Below are positions 1 through 13,194 of a DNA stretch of 64,000 nt, one piece after another; within the stretch, counting starts at the first letter, position 1; each line of letters starts with the position of its first letter. The position numbers and the translations under genes were made by a program. The stretch spans positions 1,240,001-1,304,000 of the forward strand of contig NW_024104313.1 of the NCBI RefSeq assembly GCF_003945595.2, given 5' to 3'. This DNA is from Pipra filicauda. Its lineage: Eukaryota; Chordata; Aves; Passeriformes; Pipridae. A model generated the notes under the pieces. That model was given only the letters and a program-made list of their open reading frames with translations. It made no database searches and had not been told where the DNA came from.

Positions 1-3000
1 TTTAGAGTCAGGCAGGAAAAGGCTAGAGGGAGGTACTCTTAATGAAAATGATGCTTTATCAGTCTTTGACTGTGTCTGTGTGTCACATGGAACACGACAT
101 CCTGAATGGTCTTTCAAGTGCAGAGACCACAGATTTATCCACAGGGGAGGAAGTCTGTTCCATTGCTGTAATTAAGCCAAGTCTGCAGAGAGCATGGACA
201 TTTGCAGTTACAACCTTGCTGCTTTATAGGGCTGTTGCTGCACTAGCTTTTCACTGGATCTTCTCACCTAAAGATATGGACAGACAAATTAGCACAGAGA
301 TGAGTCAGCAAACCTACTGCCTGGACCTGCCAGAGCTGGTGGTGGAACCAGGTAGCCTTGTGACACCACTGCAGCAGCTTTGACACGCATGTCCCACAGA
401 AATGTTTTAGAGCTTGTCTGGGTCAATGGCAAATCCCTGGAAGACCAAGAACTCCCTTACAGTACAGCACTTGGGAAGTCTTGACAACACGAAATGACTG
501 TCAGTCCCCATAGTTGTGGGCTCCTGTTACACATAAATTTGCAGAAGAAACAACAGTTTTCTGGAAGCAGTAATTTCTGCAGAACTCTGGGGAAACATAC
601 AAAGGGTGCTGGTTGTTGCACTACCTATTTGCGGATAGGCTTTCAGAATCTGTCTTCCTCTGGTGGAGTTTTCTCCCATTGAGGAAGGTAAAAACTTTGA
701 AAAGTCCAGGTCTGTCTACAATTCCTTAGTCCTTTCTTGTTTTCACCACCTTCTTTCTGGGAAGGAACCAAGTCTATACTTCCCTGGCTTCTCCCTACCT
801 CTGCCGAGAATCCTTATTGAGCTCCACTTCCTTCTGCAGTTCTGTTCCTTGCAGCTGTGTTCCTTCTCACCAGCTGCTCCATAGTGCCTGCATCTTAAGG
901 TTTATCCTTTATGCTACTGGCAATAGAGCTGTAGCTTTAAAAAGTCAGATTTAGAAGCAAATAGCACGGTAATTCATCTATTTTTGTCCATAAGCTTTGT
1001 AACAGCAGTAGCAGATTACTGGACAGGAATTTCAGTTTTACTGTGTTTTTATAAGAGAAGGTTAAAAGTTTTTACATTGCTACTGCAAGAAATGTCACTG
1101 ACATATCAGAGATCTGCAAGCCAGAAGGTAAGGAGAAAGAACATCTGTTAATTTAAGTGTCATGATTTTAAGGTAATCTCACAGTTCTCAGAAGGACTAA
1201 TTTGTACTGTTTCAATATTTGAACTTGACAGGAAATGGTTATGTTGCAACCCTTGTTATGCTTCTAGAAATTCAGACCTGAGGTAGCTAAAAGCAAGGCC
1301 TTCCAGTTTTCAGGAATTTTGAAATTTGGCTGTGATCAAAACGGGACAGAATCGAAAACTTGTCAGTATTTCCAGGAATCCAGAAGCTCCCCAGGCCCTA
1401 CAGCTGCTGGGGAAGTCTGATGTTCTTGTCTGTCGGGGCAGCTGTTGTGGGCTTCAAGCCTCAGGCTTCTCCCAAAAGTGATTCAGAACTGTTTCAAAAA
1501 AAGCATTTTGGGCTCACAAAGGTAGTGTTTAAGAAATTCTCTGTCTCTCTATGTATGTGTCTTCTGACTAAATGCTTCACTGGGCTGTTTCCAGCCACTC
1601 TTATCCCTGCAGCAGAATTGTGTTAAGAGGCTGTAGTGGTGAGGGGAAATGCAGGCTTTCAAAGGATACATCATTAAACTGCCATTGATTTCTCCCTCCC
1701 ATAAAAGATGCATGTGAACCTGGCCAGCCTGCCAGGAGAAGAGCTTGACTCTTGGATTCTTTGAGTATTTGAGTTCATTTCCCAAGTGACTGAGAGGAAC
1801 TTGTGTCAGGGTGACTTAACCCTTTTCTTCCATCTGGACTCCCCTACTTCTCCTTGGGTTTAATTGCAATAAGCTATACTGGTATTTACAAGGAAGAAAT
1901 GCTCATTAATTTCTGCTTATTTGTTTTTCTTATGAAAGAATAAGGATCACAAAACTAAAACTGTCACCTGGGTTTTTTGGGGATAAAGGGATATTTATGA
2001 AAGCTTAAGTGTAGGGTGTGGTGCTTGACTGCATAACTAAATAAAATGGGAACAATCAACTGGAATTAGCTTGTCTGAGGGTCAAAAGCTCCAGTGGGAG
2101 TTTTTCACTTGCCTTCATGAGATCCAGGTCAGTTAAAAGCAGTTCAGAGCCAGAATTGCTGCTTTTCTCTATTATCTAGCTGAGAATTAAGAATTATTCC
2201 TGGATTTTGTTTTATCTAAAATGTAAGTCATAGCAGTTAAGTGGTGGTTGTTGTCCACCTGCTGATACTCATTGCTGTCCTAAATGCTTTCTCTCTAACT
2301 GGTGTGAGCCTGTGCAATGCACATGGTGTGTGTGAGGCTCAAACCTATGTCTTGTATAGGAGAAAGCTGAGGATATTAAATGGAACTAAATGGTTTTGTT
2401 CCAGATGTGACTTGTCTGGCATAGACACTGTGGAACAGATGGAGGTGTGGGCTGGTGATGAGTTTTCACCCTTTAAACTGGTCCTTGAAAGTAACATCTG
2501 CATCTACTGATTCTGAGCTGGCCTGCTCAGCAAGCTTCAATGTCAGCTTCATTTAGAAAGTAGCACATTTCTGTGGCCTCAGAGAAGTATCCAAGCAGCT
2601 AGTTCATGTTAGGATATAGCACAATCCCATCAAAGCCCTCTTTCCTCTGCTGAGCACTTCGCATCAGCAGCCAGTATGTCACAACAGTGCAATGATCTTC
2701 CTGCTGTATTTTTTATTTCAAGTCCCAAAGAGTTCACTGTAGGGCAGTTTTGCATGGTTAGAAAAGGGCAAAACTGTCCATGGCCAACTGAGAAGCTGTC
2801 TCCATGTACTGCTTAGGGTCGGCTGCAAAGGGATTCTGTGGACTGCACCATTGGGTTGGTCCTGGCATCAGGGCAGCAATATGGAGAAGTCCTAGTCTGG
2901 CTCTTACTCACTTGGAGCTTCTTGCAGAGTCTGAACTGGACCCGACATCTGAAAACCCTAGCCGTGCTGTTTGATTATGGATCCTTATGGATTACAGTTT

Positions 3001-4412
3001 TGAAGGGGCTAATATGTGTCTAAATATTCAAATATGATCATGAACTTATCTCTGCGTGTGTCATTCTGTTAACCTCTTCTGAATGTTTGGAGAAAAAAAG
3101 GCAGAGAAATCATCTGGTTACACTCACTCTTGCAAACAAACATCTGGCTACCAGACTTGAGAATCTGTGTAATCTCTGCTCATGTGGTTTCCATGCTTTG
3201 ATTCCCTGCTACAACTGAGCAGTGGAGAGGAACTCGCCTCTCGTGGCAGAGTGTGAACTGAAAACGTGTTGGAAGGACAGATGGTGTCCACCATTAGACC
3301 TTGTTTACATGGAAGCATTGCCAGGTTAATCCAAATGACAGTATATGTGTATGGTTCTCATATTGCTTCATCACTAAAGCCTTAGCCTTAAAAAGCTATT
3401 CCTTGCGCTGGAACTGCACTTACAGTTACCCAGATGTATTGTAGAGGTGAAATGTCAGTTCTGCACTAGAAATGTCATTAAAAATGAATGCTTTCTATTA
3501 GCCTCTGAACTGAAATTCTGGGAAAATATGTTTTGCTTTCCTTATACACTACGTCCCCCCCCTACCTCTGCAAGAAAATGAGAGCTTGTGTCTTCCCTCT
3601 CTGATTTATTTCTGGATGAATGAAAAAGAGTGGGATGACAGCACAGGTCATGTGAAGAGGGAGGACACAGGTGCTGCAGTGTTGCCTCTGTTGTCTGGGG
3701 GATGGTTTGGACACTCCTCCAAAATGCAGGAGACAGCACTGAATTGTTCCTTTACTGACATGGACCTGAATGTGTATCTCCCACCAGCGTGCCCAGTCTG
3801 TCATGCCAGGAGCATTTTGAATTCCTGCAACCAAAATGAGAAATGCGAATTGGCTGGAGTAGTCAGGCAGAGGTGACCTCCTCCAGACCAGTGCCCAAGA
3901 TGTTCTCCCAACGAGGAGACTCAGGATATTTTAAAAAATACTGTGGGCAGTAGCCTGACCACTCAAGGGGAGCCATCTGCCCTCAGCATGATCTCATTCC
4001 ACTAAATGAGCCCCACATCCTCTTTCCAGCTCCAAGTGTTTGGTGTCTTTGGATAAATTGGCAAGACGTTTTGAATCAGTCAACACCCTGTATTCAGTAA
4101 ATAAGTTATTTGCTTCTCCCAGTCTTGCCCAAAGCATTTTTCAGCTCCATGAAACTATTTTCTATTGGCTTGAAAGGGGAACAGGAATGAAATCAATCTG
4201 TTGACTGAGTCAGAGAACATGTAACAGCAGCTAAACAAGAACTCTGATTTACTGATTTTCGTCATGATCAAATTTAGACTCCATCTTCTACAGATATTTA
4301 GGCTGCGGAATGTTTTTTTTTCCAAAGGAATTCACAATGAATTTGTTCATCTTAAGTCAGAATGACGGTCTTGGTGTCAGTTGGCAGCAACATTTGGGTT
4401 ATATTAATGAGA
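1..4412. other. Spacer, no gene supported
   Basis: Only short frames, none above 113 codons. No repeat family is recognised. Splice-like words (for example the GTAAGG at 1111) have no open exon beside them. Confidence 0.6.
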
Positions 4413-4446
4413 GCAAAATTAAATATAGTGCAAAATTAAATTTAGC
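4413..4446. repeat. 17-bp direct tandem duplication
   Basis: Two adjacent copies of a 17-base unit beginning GCAAAATTAAAT sit at 4413-4429 and 4430-4446 and differ at a couple of positions near their ends. A local duplication by replication slippage is the simplest reading. Confidence 0.8.
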
Positions 4447-6780
4447 ACTGAGTAGGAATCAGCAACATGAAAAAGAAAAAAGAACTACTCATAAGATTGC
4501 AGATCAAAGAGAGAGAATTACTGGAAATTATTGGAGTTTTTTATAGCTTTGGGTTTTTCCAAGGGAAAATAAAAGAAGACCATAGGCTGAAAGTTGGGAT
4601 AATCACATTCTTTTTTAAGGCAACACAACCTCACCTTCTGTTGGAGAAATAGTCAGGTTTTATCTTTCACCTTGACCAGAAAAATAAATGCAGTGGAAAA
4701 GACAGAGAGAGGAGAGAGTCTCTGGTTTTGTCTTTCATACTAATTTGTATGCTGTTCTTGACAATGGTGAGAAATTTGTAACATTTTTCTTAAAAAAAAA
4801 AAAAGCCTAAACTAAGGAATCAGAGAAAGGATGTAAGTGGAAAACAACTAAACCAAAAAGCTGTGCTTGTAGAAAGCCAGTTACTTGGTTATCTGTTACA
4901 GTATATTTTTGGTGAAGATTAAAAGCTGCCCACAGGAGTTAGTAGTATCACCACCATCCACTCAGAACAACCCATCACCTCCATTGCCATCATCTCAGGT
5001 TCTCAGCTTGCAGCCAAGGATTATCAAGCATGCCCCAGCCTTGTTAACAGTAATCTTCAAGAAAAATGTGTCAGATAAAAGACAGACCCCACCTAGACCA
5101 GAAAATACCCTATTGCCACATTAAACTTCACTCCCAAATTGAACTAACATTAAACTAGGCAGCATTAATGTACGTATGGACCCTCTGCTCTCCTAAAGGT
5201 AACTGCTCCTTGTCATCAAAGGAAATACTCCCAGAAGACCCTATAACTGCTTTTAGGATTTGTTTTCTGATGTCCCGACAGTCCAGGTTCAAACATCCAC
5301 CTTTCCTGAATGACAGCACAGATCATCATGGCTCATGCAGAACAGACAGCTGGATGAATCCACCAGACAGCTGTTTATTAAGCCATAATCTACATAGGCA
5401 GGGAAGAACACTTCCATCAGGAGATGGTATTTTTCCACAGGAACATAATAATCCATTTAATGTCGCTTTCTTTGCCATGTGGCAAAATAGAAGAGAACAA
5501 ACAATGGTAGCCCCTAACTGCTTCTTGTGATCTCTAAAACTGTGCAGATACCATGCAAATTAAAAAAAAATCAGTTTATGAACAAGAAGTCTTTTTCATT
5601 TTTTCCCCTAGGAAATGCCTGTTTTTATTCATGTTATGCTATCAATTCAAATAGAAGAAAAAGGAGTAAGTGGTATGCTGAAATTACCTGTTTTCATTTC
5701 ATCCTTCTTGAAGTCCAGACTTCCATTGCTCTGGTAGGAACTTAGGCAGACCACACTGCTTTCCTATAACCTTTTGGTGGACTATTTTCTGCTCTTTGTC
5801 ATATGTCTTTAACTGGGATTGTGCTTTTTAATGAGACCAAATAAAACTAAAATTCAACTTTTCCATTAGCCAATGCTCTGACATATTGGGGCATGTAGGC
5901 ATCTCACAGTACTGTGCTTCATCTATCATTCAAAGTGGCCAAAAATGCAAACAAAATTGACTGTAACAGTTTCTTGTGTTCTTCCTAGTAGGATGAAGTA
6001 TCCCAACATAATACAGAATGGAAGCGGTGCTTGATACAGCTGGCAAACAACCGTGTGGTACTTATTAGAAAATGGCATTATATAGAAAACAATGAGAAAA
6101 TTTCCCTGAAATATATATTCTGCATTTAAAAGGATTGATTTGTATGTTATTTTTCCTTTAAAAAATGTTTTTGTTTGCTGAGAGCCAAGTGAATTTTTTT
6201 CTTCAAATTTGGCATGCAGCCTTTCTTCTATGAACTTGGTTCTGGGTTTGATCCCATTGATCCCATTTACATTGAATGATTAATAAACTTAATTTGGATT
6301 GTAAGTAAACCATTAAAGGCATTGCAATTAAAAATCTAAACTGGCCCAGATTGAGGTGAAAAGTTCCTGATACTAGCGAAACATGAGTTCAGGAAACAGG
6401 TGAATTTGGTATGTCAGTGTGTAAAGGCCTAAATTCTGAACAAATGCATTTATCTCTGATTTATGTTAAATTGTTCACATGTAGTATTTATAGTCAAGTG
6501 TCATGGAGTAAAAAACCTGCTGCATTCCAGTGATGTCTCTATCAGGCAAGTCTCAACACTTCTCTAAAGCTGCAGAAGTCCACAAGGTCTTGACTGCTGG
6601 TCTGGTCCTGCATCCTCAGCATGTAAAACTTTAATTCTTCACAAATCCTCCAGGAAATTTCAATTTCAACCTCCTTAAGAGACAACATATTGATACATTT
6701 CTGGAGGAACATAAGCAAGAGAAACCAGAAAAAGTGCTGCTGCTTTCTGAAAAGGATGTACATGTGGACGGGGGAATGAG
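4447..6780. other. Spacer, no gene supported
   Basis: AT-rich, with an A run at 4792-4804. The minus-strand frame at 6542-6763 directly left of the CR1 truncation point has a natural-looking charged composition but no known domain and no homologue I can name. Confidence 0.55.
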
Positions 6781-7370
6781 ATGCTGGAAAGCAGTGCCAC
6801 AGAAAGGGACCAGGGGGTCCTGGTCAATGGCAAGTTGAATATGAGTCAGCAGTGCCCTGGCAGCCAGGAGGGCCAACTGTGTCCTGGGGGGCATCAGGCA
6901 AAGCATCACCAGCTGGTCGAGGGAGGGGATTGTCCTGCTCTGCTCTGCACTGGTGTGGCCTCACCTTGAATACTGTGGCAGTTTAGGGCACCACAATATA
7001 AAAAAGAAGATGGGCATTGAAGATGGTGAAGGGCCTTGAGGGGAAGCCATATGAGGAGCAGCTGATGTCACTTGGTCTGTTGAGCCTGGAGAAGAGGAGA
7101 CTGAGGGGAGACCTCATTGCAGTCTACAGCTTCCTCATGAGGGGAAGAGGAAGGACAGGCACTGATCTCTTCTCTGTGGTAACCAGGGACAGGACTCGAG
7201 GGAATGGCCTGAAGTTGTGTCAGGGGAGGTTTAGGTTGGATATTAGAAAAACGTTCTTCAACTGGAGGGTGATTGGGCACTGGAACAGACTCCCCAGGGC
7301 AGTGGTCACAGCACCAAGTCTGACAGAGTTCAAGAAGCATTTGGATGATACCTTGAGGCACATGGTGTGA
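6781..7370 (+). pseudogene. Remnant of CR1 ORF2 (C-terminal end of reverse-transcriptase polyprotein)
   Basis: This is the coding remnant inside the CR1 copy. ORF2 of CR1 encodes an endonuclease and a reverse transcriptase that copies the element RNA at the target site; only the part beyond the catalytic core remains here. The longest intact piece is 7017-7370, about 117 codons ending in a stop. It contains [35 protein letters not shown] and HWNRLP, the usual CR1 tail motifs. The part from 6781 to about 7000 is in different frames. Just after the MSQQC segment (near 6853) the frame slips, consistent with a 2-base loss, because the familiar HLEYC motif at about 6961-6975 is readable only in a shifted frame. 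No catalytic residues are present, so it is a dead fragment. Confidence 0.88.
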
Positions 7371-7467
7371 CTCTTGGGAATAGTTATGTGCAGGGTGTAG
7401 GGTTGGGCTCAGTGATCCTTGTCAGTCCCCTCCAACTCAGCCTATTCTGTTATTCTGTGATTCTGTG
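6781..7467 (+). mobile_element. CR1 non-LTR retrotransposon (LINE), 5'-truncated copy with 3' end
   Basis: This is a 5'-truncated CR1 LINE that reads left to right. It starts abruptly near 6781 inside the C-terminal part of the reverse-transcriptase ORF, continues through the conserved [16 protein letters not shown] segment (about 7080-7120) and a short 3' UTR, and ends in short repeats of the ATTCTGTG type at 7448-7467. That 3' end is diagnostic of avian CR1, which lacks a poly(A) tail. About 30-40 bp seem to be missing near 6995-7015 compared with what I recall of the family, where the frame breaks. It resembles the CR1-J/K/E group of neognath birds from memory; the exact subfamily is uncertain. 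Severe 5' truncation is normal for CR1. It cannot move by itself. I see no target-site duplication, also usual for CR1. Confidence 0.95.
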
Positions 7468-8383
7468 AAAACACATCAGACCTGTATGTATTTGGAGAAA
7501 GCTGGAATATCTGGAGAAGTGTTTTGTATTTTTTCATTGGGAACTGAAAGAATCCCTGGCAGCCCCATCAGCATCACAATTGTCTGTGAATGTCTGATTA
7601 ATAATGCTGGATTAGAACAGCTATGACCAAATTGGCTGCTCGCTCTTCTCTCAGTACCATTTAACAGATTAAGGTTATGACATTTAATGTGGCATAACAT
7701 TCTGTCCAAGCAATTACTGCTGGGGCTGTGGTGGTGTCTAGAAGGTCATTGCCAGAACCCTTGGTCTGAGATAAAGTTAGTATTAAAAGAACGCCGTGTA
7801 TAAGTAGGGCCCAGGAACCTCAGGCTTTGTGTGGGACAGATGAGGCTATCTGCTTGGTCCCCTAAGGCACAGCCATAAATATTGTTGTGGTAATGAGAGC
7901 TTGCAGAAAAATCTGGGACAGTTCTTCCTCTGAGGGATGCTAATTTAGAAATAGTTTGAATAGCAATATATGTTCTCTAACAAAGAGGTCTGGGAAATCC
8001 CATATTCTTCTGAGATAGTGAACATATTGACTGTATCTGACGTATTTTTGCACAAGAATTCACGTCCAGTGTCTGGAGCAGGGTATAGAAATGTATTCTC
8101 GAAAGGTGAATGGGTGATGCTGGTAAAACACTGCTATATTTGCATACAAGTAAGTGTTGCTTTTCTGAAGGTACCTGTAATTACAGCTGTAGAGGAACTA
8201 ACCATCTGTTTATTTGGAACTAATCAATCATGTCATAGCTTATGCAGGAATTTATAAGAAATGGATGAATACAATGTCTCTTTGTGTTTTAAAAACAATA
8301 AATTTAATCTCAGTTTCTTTCCTTTCTCATTTCCCACATAATTCACTTTACTCTTTTTGTCTTTCTCTTTGATGAGATGTTGA

Positions 8384-8402
8384 GTTCTCTCTCTCTCTCT
8401 CC
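8384..8402. repeat. (CT)n microsatellite
   Basis: Short uninterrupted CT dinucleotide run in a pyrimidine-rich stretch. Confidence 0.9.
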
Positions 8403-10176
8403 AGAAGCTCTCCAAATCCTTGCCTCCCTCTTTCTAATGTGTGTAACTCTGCAGAGTAGTAGGGTGAGTCGTCTGTGGCTAGTCTGAGCCTCTGCACCTA
8501 GATGTATAGAATAATCAGATTTTCCAAGGCCAACCAATCTATATGATACAAGAGAGCCTCTAAAAGAAATTATGATCTCTTGTTTTAGAGACAGCAGTAA
8601 CTAATCTCCCTCTGGATCACACTGATGTAATATAATTCATTTCTTATGCTAGAATAAGGAGTTTGGACAGGAAACTTCCATGGGAAAACTAAGGCACTGT
8701 AATACTAATGTAGCCAGAAGACTCGGGTTGCCAAAAAATAGGTTATACGTGGCAAGAAATAGGTTTTTCTGTGGAGTAAAAACAAGATGTTCACAAGCCT
8801 GTTTTGTGTTTCCGTGCTTTGCTTTATTTAACTAAGCTGCCAAAAGGCCTCTCCTCCCTGGTCTGTCACAGGAACATGGACTTCAAACAAAGATGTGATT
8901 TTTCTTGTAGCTGATCTATGGACCTGCTTCATTTTTCAGCATCCCTTTATGTACGTGGTTGTCAGCCTGGTAGTTACAGCTCTCCTTGTCCTGCCTTCCC
9001 CAGTACCATGTGCAGAGGGTAAAAGTGCCTGTGAGTGATGCCGACCAACATGAAAGGCAGGATCCATCCTGAGTGCATTCTTCTGCAGACCTGAGAATTT
9101 CATTGCAGCAGGTGACCTACTGCTTTTGTTCCCGGGAACAAACCATCGTTCTTAAGTGAGGCCACACAACTTATCTTGTGGCCTTTGAGGCTACTTTCTC
9201 CCTGAGTTTCTGCTCTTCTGGTGATCAGCTATTTCTAGTACCATGGCCTATGTTCTGATCCCTTGCAACAGCTGCCTCGCTTCGGAGTCATGGCTGTCTC
9301 TTTCCACTGACTATGAGGAGAGCCAAGGTCTGGCAGAGCAGGAGGACTTATCGCCTTGGTCGTGTGTCCTGCCTTGGTGCAGGGCAGCCACTGCGGTACC
9401 AGTTAGATCCTCCTGGGGTGCCCATTCATTCATAGCCCTGGTCTGCTATTGCTGCTTCAGAGTCCTAACTTGTTGGAAGGCAGGGAAGCACAGGGGCATC
9501 CTTCCCAGAGAGGGGGCAGCAGCTGTATTTAAATTCCCTGTCCGCAGGGACATCTTTTCCAGCACTTTAGTGATTTTGCTACTGTTATAAGGATCAAATT
9601 CCAGCTGTGCATGTACCTTGTGAGTCTCAGATACACAGGATACATGTGTGTATGTATGCTTAGACACACAGGAAAGGGGTTCCTTGATTCCAGCAGCACT
9701 GTGGTGTCAACACAGTGCTGGAGTGGAGTGTGCTCAGAAGTAAACCATTTATCCAACTGTTTTGTTGACTCAGAGCCATAGTCCAGCCAAACACTTCAGC
9801 AGGTATTTGATTATAAGCAGAGGAACACTCAAAGCTTAAAGGGCAAACAACCATGAATTACCTAGCTGGGCAATGCTATAAAAGAGCAGCAGCTGGCCAG
9901 CTATGCCCTTCAAGAACAATACAAGGCTCTTGGTTCAAAATTACCTTTTTGGCCAACATTTTCTCACATATGACACTGCTTCTTTTTGAAAGCCAGACCT
10001 GATTGAAAGGAAAACTCAGAAATATCCAAAGAAATGAAATGAGGGAAGGAATCTAACAACTGTAAACCTAAATTTCTACTATTCCTGACTCTGCCATGGC
10101 ATGGCTGTCAGTAAAAAAACTTGTGTGAAAGTTGAAATTTCATTTTGGATTCACTAGAAGTCTCTTATACTGCTGG

Positions 10177-10200
10177 AAAAAAAAAAAAAGAAAAGAAGAG
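10177..10200. repeat. A-rich tract
   Basis: Run of about 13 A followed by GAAAAGAAGAG. No retroposed gene body is visible to its left, so it is treated as simple sequence rather than a poly(A) tail. Confidence 0.85.
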
Positions 10201-13194
10201 AAAATCACACTCCCTTACAAATTGCCAAATGATCGCACAATAGCTGCATTTATTTTATTAGCCTTCTGACCTTTCCCTTCTCTGGTGAGGTTTCTTTTTC
10301 CTATTAGCTCTATTAGAGCGTCTACTGAGATGGCAACAAAACAAACACTGTTATTGTTGGCTAACTTGCTTTTTCAGCAGTGAACAGGGATGCATAAGCC
10401 ATAAGCAGACACTTGCGTTCCATTTGCAGCCCATGGCAGGCATGGGAGAGACACCATGCCTGGGACAACAGGTCCTGACAGGAAGCCCTCTCTCACACCA
10501 CCATGCTGAGGACACTGCATCTATTTTCATAAGGTGCTTCAAGTCATGCTTGACATGAAACCTGGGAGTGATGTATTTGTCTCCAATGGAGGAGTCTTGT
10601 TCTGCTTTGTACCGTTTATGTATTTTTGCACAGATATCTGGGGTTTTCCCATCCTCTTTTTTATACCTGCCCCACAACACTCTTTCGTGGTGGTGATCAA
10701 TGCTAGACCATGTGGGGATGGCTGGATGCTTCCTTGTCCCCATGGTTGCTGGGGCAGGCTAGTTTGCTACAAAGCCCTGAAGTTGCTGAAGAGACAGGTG
10801 TGATTACTGTGGCAGTTCTGGCCCAAAGTCATATGTGGATTTTTTGTCCTTAATTTACCGATCAGTGTAACTGGCTGCTCAGCATCAGCGGAACTGAATG
10901 TTTCAAAAATTTATATCAAGTAGTAAGGGTCGACTGTCATGCTGGCATGAAGCAGGATTATGGAATTTTTGGACTTATATGGAAGTCTGAGAAAACTTCA
11001 GAAACAATTCTGGAATATGCCCAGCAGACTGCATGGTAACAGAGGAGCTGGCTGAGGAATTTATAGCTGCGGGGAGAGCATAATCATCTTTTTTCTAAAG
11101 AAATTTTGATCCAAAGAAGGGAAAAAATAATTCAGAAGGCTAGTGGAGAATTTGTCAATTATCTTTCCCTTCATGGTTAACTTATCTATAACCTATATAC
11201 ATAAATCATAGTAATAACACAAACACTGCTGAAATTACCAGCAGCATTTAAGCAGGAGAACTTGGGGATAGGATCTCACCAGCTTTTCAGAATGCCAAGA
11301 CTGCAGTGCTGTGTTATTCTAACATTAGTCACTTCCAACAGATATATAAACCACAACCCATCTCCAGTTTCAGGAGGGCCAAACAAAACCAGTTAGGAAC
11401 AGTTAAATTACTAGTTCTTGAACATAAGCGGCAGGATGATAAATGTGACCGGGCTGCTGTTAACTCCAGGAAAGTGCAGCCAATTTTTCTTTAGTTTAGC
11501 CTTAGGGAAAAAGCGTATTAAATCTTTGCATGTTGGCATTCGTAGTCTTTTCTTTTTTAGAACAATGGCACACTACTCTAGAATTTAAGGTGGATGGCTG
11601 AATCAATTGTTCTTATACATTTTCTCCATATAATTACTGTGTTCTCCTAATTAATTTCTTTATATTCTTTTACCACTCAGAAGACTTAGTTACTTGCTCT
11701 AATCCATGGTACTAGACACTGTTAAAACACACACCACCAACAAACCCCCACCTTTCTCTCTTTCTGTGGCTGGCTAGGTACTGGGAAAAAGTTTACAGTA
11801 GCTGTATTTCTTGTTGCACACAAGGGTATCTTTGAAGTATTGTGTCAGCCCAGTGAAGATGGAAACATCCCTGATGTTCCATTATGGGCTGGCCTTGTCT
11901 TTAGAAAGAGATGAAGAAATTGCTGACTCTCCCAGTGGAGTTGTACATCTAAAAGTGAACAAATTACTAACTGTGCTATTAGAGGAGATATGATAAAATG
12001 GAGACATTCCAGACAGTGAGGGGTATAGAGAGGAACAGGGCATGGGCCCATCCAGTTATGAGATAGGCCCTTATAGCATACTCTGGGATCACACACCACC
12101 TCAAGGTAAAGTTATACCAAGGCCTTTGCTAGCAGTCATAACAAGATGATCTGGTACTTTAGGTTCCCAATGCAAACAGTCAGGAATTGGAACTGTGGTA
12201 TTGCAATTAAAATAATAATAGCTGCAGTATGATGAAGGCTTTCTTGCAAGAATGAGCAGTGATGTTCACTTCTCTGCGATTTCACATTGATCCCACCTCA
12301 GCTGCCATTAAAATACCCTGTGATTTTCTAGAAAGCTGCTCATAACAAGCAGAACAGCAGAGACTGTGATGTTCTTCTCTTCTTCTCATGGCACAAGGGG
12401 GATCCAAGCCAGAACTGGGGTGAACACAGTACAAAAATATAGGTATGAATCATAAACTATCTTCTAGCTTAACACCTTACTATTTTTTTCACCTTTTTTT
12501 GTGCACAGATATTCTTGCAAAATCCCATTTAAAAGACAGAAAGAATTAACAATACCTGCTTCCAGGGCCTTACTTAGATCGAGGCAGTACCTCTGGGTAC
12601 TGCCACACTCAACTTACCCGGTTTGAGCCACAGAGTATGTCAAGAATGTATGTACCATTGTGCACTGGGAAGATGTATGCTCCATAAACTGAAGCCTTAA
12701 TTGGCTCAGCTAGAAGAGTGTTGCAAAATATCGTATGGTTTTAAACTGGCAGTTAGTATTTTACTATTTTTTTTAATCAGGACCAGTCGGGAGAATAGTA
12801 GAGTCAAAGAAATTCCAACCCAATGCATTCATGGCATCATGTTTAATTGCAGTGAACCGAATAGTGCAAATTACCCTAATGATCACTTGCAATTTAATAG
12901 CTGGGCTACCTCTGTATTTTTCAAATAACTGAGGTTGCAAAGTTTTCTACTTCTTAAATAAGTTGCTTTTTGGTGTCAGTTAATGTTATGCCTTATTGAG
13001 TCAATATGGTGGTTTCCTGCCAGTTTTATTTCATGTTTAACAGACAAGTCATGTCTATAGGGTACAGTTAAAAATTATGTTATAACATTTCATGTCTATT
13101 TGCTAACCACAAAAAGTCTCTTTGGTAAAACAGAATACATTCAAATATCTTTATTTTTGCTAATTTCACTTTTCTGTGAAAAGTCCCTTCTTAT

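Larger units (their letters stand above)
7468..13170. other. Spacer, no gene supported
   Basis: Frames stay under 131 codons. A TATAAAAG word at 9877-9884 with an E-box-like CAGCTG at 9890-9895 is noted, but nothing after it looks transcribed. No diverged repeat could be identified with confidence. Confidence 0.55.

Noticed and set aside
9877..9895. TATAAAAG followed by an E-box-like CAGCTG, as a core promoter
   Set aside because: One such word is expected by chance in a window of this size and composition, and nothing downstream looks transcribed or coding.
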